From: an uncultured Eubacterium sp.
GTDB lineage: Bacteria > Bacillota > Clostridia > Lachnospirales > Lachnospiraceae
Assembly: GCA_910584875.1 (NCBI GenBank)
Contig: CAJUDA010000006.1
Coordinates: forward strand, 48,902 to 112,901
Length of the DNA stretch: 64,000 nt
Reading direction: 5' to 3'
Shown here: positions 50,390 to 57,864 of the stretch, in pieces
How positions within the stretch are numbered: the first letter of the stretch is position 1
Layout of the letters: the number at the start of each line of letters is the position of its first letter
Notes under the pieces: model-generated
Told to the model about the DNA's origin: nothing
The model's database searches: none
The model's input: only the letters and a program-made list of their open reading frames with translations
Translations under genes and position numbers: made by a program

Positions 50390-50794
50390 ATGAAAAGCAG
50401 AAATGATATCGAAGTTCTTATCGAAGGACGAAAGTATACAATATGTGGATTTGAGAGCGATGAGTATCTGCAGCAGATCGCATCCTATATCAACCGTAAA
50501 TTTGCAGAGTTTAAGAAGAAGGAGTATTATCACCGGATGGATCTGGATGTCCGGAATGTTCTTCTGGCGATCAATATCGCGGATGATTATTTTAAGACGA
50601 AAAAAAAGGCAAAGGATTACCGCACGGAGAGCCAGGAAAAGGACAAGACCGTACTGGATATGAAGCATAAGATCATTGATCTTCAGGAGCAGGAAAAGAA
50701 CAATGAAAAGAAGATGGATGAACTGGAAAAAGCACTGGAGGATGCGGAGAAGAAGATCATAGAGCTCGAGACGAGACTGAAACAGAGAAAATAG
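50390..50794 (+). CDS. zapA: Cell division protein ZapA
   Basis: A 134-residue FtsZ-ring stabiliser. The N-terminal ZapA domain (about 1-80) reads IEVLIEGRKYTICGFESDEY and DVRNVLLAINIADDYF; the remainder is a charged coiled coil (EEKNNEKKMDELEKALEDAE-like). Longer than E. coli ZapA, as usual in Clostridia. The U32 peptidase gene lies ~125 bp downstream. Confidence 0.87.
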   Translation: MKSRNDIEVLIEGRKYTICGFESDEYLQQIASYINRKFAEFKKKEYYHRMDLDVRNVLLAINIADDYFKTKKKAKDYRTESQEKDKTVLDMKHKIIDLQEQEKNNEKKMDELEKALEDAEKKIIELETRLKQRK

Positions 50795-50918
50795 CACAGG
50801 GGAATTGATAGCAAGGGGATTGATAAGTGGTCACAGTATTGCTTTTCAGTTCCCTTTTCATCGTAGCGTGGCAGCGCTAGTGGGGTACGCCATTGAGCGA
50901 AGGAGGGAATTGTGGAAT

Positions 50919-53165
50919 ATGCGGCGAGTAGAGATTCTGGCGCCTGCCGGATCCATTGAGGGATTGTATGGTGCGTTGAAAATGGGAGCAGACGCTGTTT
51001 ATGTCGGGACGAAGCGTTTTGGCGCCCGCGCTTTCGCAGATAACCCATCGGTGGAGGAATTGATCCAGGCGCTGCATTATGCGCATCTGCGGGGAAAGAA
51101 AATATATCTGACAGTGAATACCCTGCTGACAGACCGGGAACTGGAGGAAGATCTTTACCCCCTGATCCTCCCGTTATATGAAGAGGGACTGGATGCCTGT
51201 ATCGTACAGGATCTGGGCGTTTTAAAATTTTTACACGAATGTTTCCCGGATATGGATCTGCATGCCAGCACACAGATGACGTTGCTTTCAGGAGAAGAGG
51301 CTGATCTTCTGAAACCGTACGGGGTGACCCGGTATGTACCGGCAAGGGAGCTGACGATACAGGAGATCCGGGAAGCGGGGAAACAGACAGATCTTGAGAT
51401 TGAGGTGTTTGTACACGGGGCGCTGTGCTACTGTTATTCGGGGCAGTGTCTGATGAGCCAGGTGATCGGCGGAAGAAGCGGCAACCGTGGTATGTGTGCG
51501 CAGCCGTGCCGGTTGTCCTTTCAGACCCCCTATGGAGAGGGGCATTATTTTAGCACGAAGGATATCTGTACATTGATGCATATTCCTGAGCTTGTGGAGG
51601 CGGGGATTGATTCCTTCAAGATTGAGGGGCGGATGAAGAGGAAAGAATACAGTATGTATCTATCCTTCCTTTATCGAAAATATGTAGAGATCTATCAGAC
51701 AAAAGGAAATAGTTTTTTTTCTGATCTGGTAAAAGACAGAAAGAGTGAATTATGGCGTGATTACCGGAGGAGTATGGATCTGTACAACCGTGGCGGTTTT
51801 TCGGAGAGCTTTCTTTTTGAACAGGATAAAAGAACTCTTATCGATTTTAGAAGGAACGGGCATTATGGCGTTCTGGTGGGAGAGGTCGTGAAGGCAGACA
51901 GAGACAGGGCAGAATTCATCGCCAGGGAAAACCTTCATTATCAGGATATATTGGAGTTCCGGGATCAGGATGGCAGATCGGCTTATGAATATACACTGGG
52001 AAAGGACGAGGCGGCTGGGACATGTGTCAGGGCAAAGGTAATGAGAGGCAGCCATATCTATCCGGGACAAAAAGTATACCGGACACGCAATGCCGCTTTG
52101 CTGGCATGGATACAGAAGTGCTGTGACAGCATGGAGGATACGCTGGGATTAAAGGGTATGTTTGTCGCTGAGACAGGGCAGAAAATGAAATTTACCGTAG
52201 AGGGGTACGGAACCAGGATTACCGTATACGGGGATGTTGTACAGCCCGCCGCCAAAAGACCGGTGCAAAGAGAGGATATCATCCGCCGGCTGGACCAGCT
52301 GGGTAATACGGCTTATCATTGGGAAGACTTAGTGGTAGATGCCGGACCGGATATTTTTGTGCCGGTAGGCGGTCTGAAAGAACTCCGGCGTCGTGCCATC
52401 GCAGAGTGGGAACAGAGAGCCCTTCCACGGAGAAAAGCGGGCATAAGACCGGAGACCGTGATACAGTCTGTGGAAAATAATACGGAAAGACAGGTATGTG
52501 ATCCCCTGAATATAATCAGTGTGGCAGAGCTTCACCAGCTTGACGCTGCGGTGAACTATGCCGGACCGGATACGATCTTCCATCTTAAACTGGAGGACCT
52601 GCCTTCCGGGGACTGGAAAGAGGCGGCGGAACTTCTCAGGGGGAGGAAGCTGGCATTGTCTTTTCCACGTATACTCAGGGGGAGAGGAAAAGAAATATTT
52701 GATCATGAATGGAAGACAGAAGGAAATGTCTTTTCCGGTAATATGGTTTCATATGTCATTGTAAACAGTTTTGCGATGATTTTGTATGCCGCCCGGTTAT
52801 TTCCGGATGCTGTCCGGATCGCTGATACCAATCTGTATCGGGAGAATCGTATGGCGGAAAGTGTTTATCATGAATTTGGAATCCGGCCGCCGGTACCAGT
52901 CATATACGGAAGGATTCCCGTGATGGTCACAGAAAGCTGTCTGGCAAAAAACCTCTCTCTGTGCGGAAGCGGTGAGAAGAGGATTCCGGTCACTGCGCCA
53001 AAGGGAGATAAATTTGTTGTGGTAAATCATTGTAAATACTGTTACAATACAATATATACAGAACAGCCGGCTGTCACCAGGACAGGGCAGACCGGCGGAC
53101 GTCTGGATTTTACCTGGGAAGAGAAAGATGAAGTGAGAAAGGGTATTGCAGAATGGAACTTTTGA
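50919..53165 (+). CDS. U32 family peptidase
   Basis: A 748-residue protein. The U32 domain (about 1-290) begins VEILAPAGSIEGLYGALKMG and holds the family signature FVHGALCYCYSGQCLMS with its four cysteines nearby. The C-terminal region fits the DUF3656 extension. Some U32 proteins (RlhA, TrhP) modify rRNA or tRNA and need an iron-sulfur centre, while others are called collagenases; assignment here is open. ATG 50919 is 11 nt after AGGAGGG. Its end overlaps the FtsW/RodA-type gene by 13 bp. Confidence 0.9.
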   Translation: MRRVEILAPAGSIEGLYGALKMGADAVYVGTKRFGARAFADNPSVEELIQALHYAHLRGKKIYLTVNTLLTDRELEEDLYPLILPLYEEGLDACIVQDLGVLKFLHECFPDMDLHASTQMTLLSGEEADLLKPYGVTRYVPARELTIQEIREAGKQTDLEIEVFVHGALCYCYSGQCLMSQVIGGRSGNRGMCAQPCRLSFQTPYGEGHYFSTKDICTLMHIPELVEAGIDSFKIEGRMKRKEYSMYLSFLYRKYVEIYQTKGNSFFSDLVKDRKSELWRDYRRSMDLYNRGGFSESFLFEQDKRTLIDFRRNGHYGVLVGEVVKADRDRAEFIARENLHYQDILEFRDQDGRSAYEYTLGKDEAAGTCVRAKVMRGSHIYPGQKVYRTRNAALLAWIQKCCDSMEDTLGLKGMFVAETGQKMKFTVEGYGTRITVYGDVVQPAAKRPVQREDIIRRLDQLGNTAYHWEDLVVDAGPDIFVPVGGLKELRRRAIAEWEQRALPRRKAGIRPETVIQSVENNTERQVCDPLNIISVAELHQLDAAVNYAGPDTIFHLKLEDLPSGDWKEAAELLRGRKLALSFPRILRGRGKEIFDHEWKTEGNVFSGNMVSYVIVNSFAMILYAARLFPDAVRIADTNLYRENRMAESVYHEFGIRPPVPVIYGRIPVMVTESCLAKNLSLCGSGEKRIPVTAPKGDKFVVVNHCKYCYNTIYTEQPAVTRTGQTGGRLDFTWEEKDEVRKGIAEWNF

Positions 53166-54553
53166 TAGCAGAACTTTCGCGATATGTCATTATTATACTG
53201 TTTGCGATCTATACATTTTATTGTTTCCGTGCTTTTGCCAGAAGGACACAGGAGGGAAAGGAACGGGTATTCCGCGTACAGCGCTTATTGAACATACTGA
53301 TCCTGCTTTTGTGCGGTGCTGTACTGATCGTAGAGACAAAAAAGCTGAATTATGTGATTTTGTTGTTGGCAGAGCTTGCTTTTTGTATCATATTCAGTAA
53401 GATCTACCAGATTTTCTATAAAGGACTCTCCAAACTGGTCCTCAATAATATGATGATGTGCCTGAGCATCGGATTTATTATACTGGGGAGACTGCAGTAT
53501 GAATATGCTCTCAGGCAGATGATCATGGCGTCGGCGGCAATGGGGATCTGTCTTTTGGTGCCGCTCTTTATCGAGAGGTTTACGATCTGGGAAAAACTGG
53601 GATGGCAGTATGCATTGGGAGGAATCCTCCTGCTTCTTCTTGTATTTGTCATAGGAGAAGAGCATGGTGGTGCGGTGAACTGGATTTCCATTGGCGGTAT
53701 AGAGCTCCAGCCCTCTGAGTTTGTCAAGATCATTTATGTGTTTTTTATGGCAGCGATGCTATCCCGGGTGACCGGAGCGACTGTGGTGGATGGGAAAGAG
53801 AAGTTTAAAAGTATCGTGGTCATAACAGCGCTGGCGGCAGTCCATGTGGTGATCCTGGTTGCAGAAAAGGATCTGGGAGCGGCACTGATCTATTTTATCA
53901 CATATCTTGTGGTGCTCTATGTGGCTACGATGCAGCCGCTATATCTGGCGGCGGGACTGGGAGCCGGAGCTGCGGCTTCCGTTATTGCCTACCGTCTGTT
54001 CAGCCATGTGCGTATCCGGGTAGTGGCATGGCAGGATCCCTGGGGGCATATTGCAAAGGAGGGGTATCAGGTCTGTCACAGTCTCTTTGCCATCGGTACA
54101 GGTGGACTTTTTGGCATGGGACTGGGGCAGGGGATGCCCTCTACGATCCCTGTGGCAGAGAGTGATTTTATCTTTGCCGCTATATCGGAAGAGCTGGGAG
54201 TGATTTTTTCTATATGCCTGATACTGGTTTATATCAGCAGTTATATTATGTTTGTAAACATTGCCATGAAGATGAAGAAACGTTTTTATAAGCTTACGGC
54301 ATTTGGTCTTAGTGTAGTCTTTATCTTTCAGGTGTTTTTATGCATCGGGGGTGTGACCAAATTTATCCCTTCCACTGGTGTAACGCTGCCTCTGATCAGT
54401 TATGGCGGGAGTTCGGTTATTACGACGATTGTAATCTTTAGTATTATACAGGGAATGTATGTTATGAATGGCAGAGAAGAGGTGACAGGGATTGAGAAGC
54501 CGGAAGGAGCAGCAGGAAGAAATAAAGACAAAAGAAGGAATGCAAAAAGGTAA
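53153..54553 (+). CDS. FtsW/RodA/SpoVE family peptidoglycan polymerase
   Basis: A 466-residue SEDS glycosyltransferase with about ten membrane helices. Motifs include ISIGGIELQPSEFVKI and the catalytic-loop region AEKDLGAALIYF. Near the end is STGVTLPLISYGGSSVI. It polymerises lipid II together with a class B PBP, and the next gene is one. Whether it serves division, elongation or sporulation cannot be decided. The gene overlaps both neighbours, indicating tight co-expression. Confidence 0.9.
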   Translation: MELLIAELSRYVIIILFAIYTFYCFRAFARRTQEGKERVFRVQRLLNILILLLCGAVLIVETKKLNYVILLLAELAFCIIFSKIYQIFYKGLSKLVLNNMMMCLSIGFIILGRLQYEYALRQMIMASAAMGICLLVPLFIERFTIWEKLGWQYALGGILLLLLVFVIGEEHGGAVNWISIGGIELQPSEFVKIIYVFFMAAMLSRVTGATVVDGKEKFKSIVVITALAAVHVVILVAEKDLGAALIYFITYLVVLYVATMQPLYLAAGLGAGAAASVIAYRLFSHVRIRVVAWQDPWGHIAKEGYQVCHSLFAIGTGGLFGMGLGQGMPSTIPVAESDFIFAAISEELGVIFSICLILVYISSYIMFVNIAMKMKKRFYKLTAFGLSVVFIFQVFLCIGGVTKFIPSTGVTLPLISYGGSSVITTIVIFSIIQGMYVMNGREEVTGIEKPEGAAGRNKDKRRNAKR

Positions 54554-55964
54554 ACGTCTTAACCGTGAGATGGCGATCGTAACGTATCTGTTTATGGTTC
54601 TGTTTCTGGTGATGGCGGGGTATATTATGTGGTTTGCCGTACATGATGCGGAGCAGGTTCTGAATCATCCTGGCAATAAGCGGCAGGAACTGATGGCAAA
54701 ACGTGTCCGTCGGGGGAGTATACTCTCTGCAGAAGGAAAGGCACTGGCACAGACCAAAACAGATAAGGATGGAAATGAGAAGCGGGTATATCCGTATGAT
54801 GGGCTTTTTGCCCATGTGGCTGGACGGTTATCCCATGGCAAGACGGGGATCGAATCCACGGAGAGCTATACGATGCTGACATCCGGCGTCAACCCGCTGC
54901 TGGGAATCCTGAATGAGATCCGGGGAGAGAAGAATCCCGGGAACAATGTAGTGACAACTCTCAGCCTGCGATTGTCCCAGACGGCGGGCAGTGCCCTTGG
55001 TTCCCAGAAGGGAGCAGTCGTTGCCATTGATCCGGAGACAGGAAAGATCCTTGCCATGGTCAGTAAACCAACGTATGATCCGAATGATCTGACAGACGCC
55101 AGGTGGAATCAGCTGACGGAGGATAAAGGGGAGGATTCTGCTCTTTATAACCGTGCCACACAGGGGCTGTATCCGCCTGGATCAACCTTCAAATTGTATA
55201 CGGCGCTGGAATATATGAGAGAGGAAAAAGCGTATCATAAATTTCAGTATGTATGCAAAGGCAGTATTGGCAGTGGAAACGACAGGATCAAGTGTTATGG
55301 CGGGGAAATCCATGGCAGGGTAGGTCTCACAGAAGCATTTGCAGAATCCTGTAATGCGGCATTCTGTCAGATCGGCAGCGGTTTGCAGGTATCTGACTGG
55401 AAATCACTTTGTGAGTCACTTTATTACAATAAAAAAACGCCATTGCAGAAGCTGGAACAGAGCACCTCCCGTTTTGCCATCACAGATAGTACGGCTAAAG
55501 GAGATATCATGCAGGCGTCTATCGGACAGGGGGATACTCTTGTGACGCCGTTGCAGAATGCCCTGCTGGTCTGTGCAGCTGTCAATAATGGGACGCTGAT
55601 GCGCCCTTATCTGCTTGATCATACAGAGGATGCAGATGGCAATGTACTGGAAACCTATGAGCCCGTGAAGGATTCACAGCCTGTTACGGAAAAGGAAGCA
55701 AAAGCGTTAAAGAAGCTGATGCGCGCTACTGTGACGGAAGGGACTGCCCACTCTCTGTACAGTGGAACTCCCTATAAGGCAGGAGGGAAGACCGGATCGG
55801 CTGAATTCCAGAATGGTTCAACGGACTCCCATGCATGGTTTGTGGGGTATGCAGAAAAAGATGGGAAAAAACTGGTAGTCAGTATTGTAGTGGAGGCTGC
55901 CGGGACCGGCAGTACCTATGCGGTACCGATCGCAAAAGAAATTTTTAATGATTACTTAGGATAA
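54492..55964 (+). CDS. Class B penicillin-binding protein (transpeptidase)
   Basis: A 490-residue PBP with one N-terminal membrane helix (about 33-53). The transpeptidase domain has the active-site serine in PPGSTFK (S231), the SCN motif (in AESCNAAFC) and KTGSAEF. It has a PbpA/FtsI-like short N-terminal region. TTG 54492 with GAGGTG 7 nt upstream is preferred although it overlaps the SEDS gene by 62 bp; ATG 54540 is the fallback. With the preceding SEDS protein it forms a peptidoglycan-synthesis pair. Confidence 0.9.
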   Translation: MRSRKEQQEEIKTKEGMQKGKRLNREMAIVTYLFMVLFLVMAGYIMWFAVHDAEQVLNHPGNKRQELMAKRVRRGSILSAEGKALAQTKTDKDGNEKRVYPYDGLFAHVAGRLSHGKTGIESTESYTMLTSGVNPLLGILNEIRGEKNPGNNVVTTLSLRLSQTAGSALGSQKGAVVAIDPETGKILAMVSKPTYDPNDLTDARWNQLTEDKGEDSALYNRATQGLYPPGSTFKLYTALEYMREEKAYHKFQYVCKGSIGSGNDRIKCYGGEIHGRVGLTEAFAESCNAAFCQIGSGLQVSDWKSLCESLYYNKKTPLQKLEQSTSRFAITDSTAKGDIMQASIGQGDTLVTPLQNALLVCAAVNNGTLMRPYLLDHTEDADGNVLETYEPVKDSQPVTEKEAKALKKLMRATVTEGTAHSLYSGTPYKAGGKTGSAEFQNGSTDSHAWFVGYAEKDGKKLVVSIVVEAAGTGSTYAVPIAKEIFNDYLG

Positions 55965-56011
55965 TATATATGTATCCTAACGTGTCAAAATATATAAAGG
56001 AGGGTATGCTT

Positions 56012-57463
56012 ATGTTAAAACAGATTGATCTGAAGAAAAAGGCGCAATGGCAGGATTATGATGCCAGAATGGCACACCTGCGTATTCAGATGGGGGAACT
56101 TCAGAGGAAATGTAAGGAACTGGGGATTCCGGTCACGATCGTATTTGAGGGGTTTGAAGCCGCAGGGAAGGGCACGATGATCAACCGCATGATCCAGCCG
56201 CTGGATCCAAGGGGATTTCAGGTTTACACGATGGAAAAGGAGTACGAAGAAGATATGCGGCACCCATATCTCTGGCGTTATCACATCAAAATGCCGGAGA
56301 GGGGAAGAATCGATATTTTTGATCACAGCTGGTATCAGGGACTGGTGGAAGGCAGACTTACACCAGAAGAGGTGAGGCTGTACGAGAAACAGTTTACGGA
56401 TGATGGTATGGTCCTGATCAAATTTTTCCTGGGGATTACAAAAAAGGAACAGAAAAAACGTCTGGAAACACTGGATAAGGACAAGAGTACAAGCTGGCGG
56501 GTGACAAAGAAGGACTGGGAAAAGAATAAAGACTATGATATATGGATGGAACGGTTTGACAAGATGATCGTGCAGACGGATACGTCGAATGCTCCCTGGA
56601 CGATCGTAGAGGCAATGGATAAAAAATATGCAATCTGCAAGATCATGACTACCGTCACCGGGTGTCTGGAAGAGGCGGTGAGAAAAAAGGAAAAGGGGGC
56701 AGTTCCGGCAGAATATGCAGAATCTCCCCTGACAGATGATCTCCTGAGCGGCGTGCTGCAGGGAGTAGATCTTACGCTGGATCTGGAGCCGCAGGAGTAT
56801 AAGGACCGGAAAAAGGTACTACAGAAGAAGCTTGGCATCCTGCACAATGAGATGTACCGGAAACGGGTTCCGGTGATCCTTGCTTTTGAGGGCTGGGATG
56901 CCGGGGGAAAAGGCGGCGCGATCAAGAGGATCACCCAGAGCATCGATCCGCGGGGGTATGAAGTAGTACCGGTGGCCTCGCCGAATGATATCGAAAAGGC
57001 ACACCATTATCTCTGGCGTTTCTGGGAGAGATTTCCGAAGGACGGTCATATGGCGATCTTTGACCGCACATGGTATGGAAGAGTGCTGGTAGAAAGAGTA
57101 GAGGGATTTGCCACCGAACAGGAGTGGCGGCGGGCTTATGCAGAGATCAATAATATGGAGGCTCATCTGGCAGGTTCGGGTGCGGTGGTACTGAAGTTCT
57201 GGATGCATATTGATAAGGATGAACAGGCAGAACGGTTCAGACAACGGCAGGAAACACCGGAAAAGCAGTGGAAGATCACAGAAGAGGACTGGCGCAACCG
57301 CGATAAATGGGATGAATATGAAAAGGCAGTGGATGAGATGATCGTCCGCACTTCCACAAAAGAAGCGCCCTGGCATATCATTGAGGCAAACTCAAAACTG
57401 TATGCCAGGATCAAGGTGATGGAGATTGTAGTCGAAGCACTGGAACGGGCACTAAAGAAATAA
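56012..57463 (+). CDS. pap: Polyphosphate:AMP phosphotransferase (double PPK2)
   Basis: A 483-residue tandem PPK2 protein that phosphorylates AMP to ADP with polyphosphate. Both halves carry a Walker A (FEGFEAAGKGTMI near 45 and FEGWDAGGKGGAIK near 290) and Walker B-like DIFDHSW and AIFDRTW. In this class the second half is usually the catalytic one. ATG 56012 follows AAGGAGGG at 7 nt. A terminator follows. Confidence 0.92.
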   Translation: MLKQIDLKKKAQWQDYDARMAHLRIQMGELQRKCKELGIPVTIVFEGFEAAGKGTMINRMIQPLDPRGFQVYTMEKEYEEDMRHPYLWRYHIKMPERGRIDIFDHSWYQGLVEGRLTPEEVRLYEKQFTDDGMVLIKFFLGITKKEQKKRLETLDKDKSTSWRVTKKDWEKNKDYDIWMERFDKMIVQTDTSNAPWTIVEAMDKKYAICKIMTTVTGCLEEAVRKKEKGAVPAEYAESPLTDDLLSGVLQGVDLTLDLEPQEYKDRKKVLQKKLGILHNEMYRKRVPVILAFEGWDAGGKGGAIKRITQSIDPRGYEVVPVASPNDIEKAHHYLWRFWERFPKDGHMAIFDRTWYGRVLVERVEGFATEQEWRRAYAEINNMEAHLAGSGAVVLKFWMHIDKDEQAERFRQRQETPEKQWKITEEDWRNRDKWDEYEKAVDEMIVRTSTKEAPWHIIEANSKLYARIKVMEIVVEALERALKK

Positions 57464-57470
57464 AAAAAGC

Positions 57471-57505
57471 GCCAGTCTGGAAAAAACCGGACTGGCGTTC
57501 GTTTT
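57471..57505. terminator. Bidirectional terminator between pap and tRNA-Leu
   Basis: 10-bp stem GCCAGTCTGG/CCGGACTGGC with an A6 loop, preceded by A7 and followed by GTTCGTTTTT. It serves pap on the plus strand and probably the tRNA on the minus strand. Confidence 0.9.
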
Positions 57506-57565
57506 TGTTTGTGAAGTTTTCAACTGTTGTACTCATACCCAACAGGCTGTTAAAGAAGTATCTTA

Positions 57566-57649
57566 TGCGGATGGCGGGACTTGAACCCGCACGATGTTGC
57601 CACCGCAAGATTTTGAGTCTTGTGCGTCTGCCAATTCCGCCACATCCGC
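57566..57649 (-). tRNA. tRNA-Leu (anticodon CAA)
   Basis: 84 nt. The acceptor GCGGATG pairs with CATCCGC and the discriminator is A. The anticodon loop is CTCAAAA (anticodon CAA, codon UUG) on the stem CAAGA/TCTTG. A long class II variable arm (GGTGGCAACATC) and the T-arm GCGGGTTCAAGTCCCGC are present. CCA is not encoded. Confidence 0.97.
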
Positions 57650-57687
57650 TTAATCCAATTACAAAATCGGATTTTACAACGAAAATA

Positions 57688-57716
57688 ATCATATCATCTT
57701 TTGCAGAGGGTGTCAA
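57688..57716 (-). promoter_or_regulatory. Promoter of tRNA-Leu
   Basis: On the minus strand, TTGACA (57716-57711), 17-nt spacer and TATGAT (57693-57688), about 38 bp before the tRNA 5' end. Near-consensus sigma-A, as usual for stable RNA. Confidence 0.85.
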
Positions 57717-57744
57717 GAAATTTCTTGAAAAAGGAGAGAAAACA

Positions 57745-57786
57745 ATGTATGCTATAACTATGGCAATGGAAGGAAAAGGTATCTAG
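57745..57786 (+). CDS. 13-codon ORF ending in the short repeat
   Basis: ATG at 57745 behind AAGGAG (8 nt). It encodes MYAITMAMEGKGI and stops at a TAG that is the first three bases of the 38-bp palindrome. It may be a leader peptide of polA, a truncated gene remnant, or chance; the good ribosome site is the only support. Confidence 0.35.
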   Translation: MYAITMAMEGKGI

Positions 57787-57821
57787 CTCAACGGCGGGTT
57801 CAAATTGGCGCCGTTGAGCTA
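57784..57821. repeat. 38-bp minimal copy of the palindromic repeat
   Basis: Perfect 13-bp arms TAGCTCAACGGCG and CGCCGTTGAGCTA enclose GGTTCAAATTGG. It equals the first 13 bp of the 273-bp element joined to its last 25 bp, exactly as produced by deletion between the two ACGGCG copies at 2723-2728 and 2958-2963, apart from one base. Located 44 bp before the polA start. Confidence 0.88.
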
Positions 57822-57864
57822 AACCATACGAATCAAATAATAGCTGTGGAAAGGAAGAGACATC

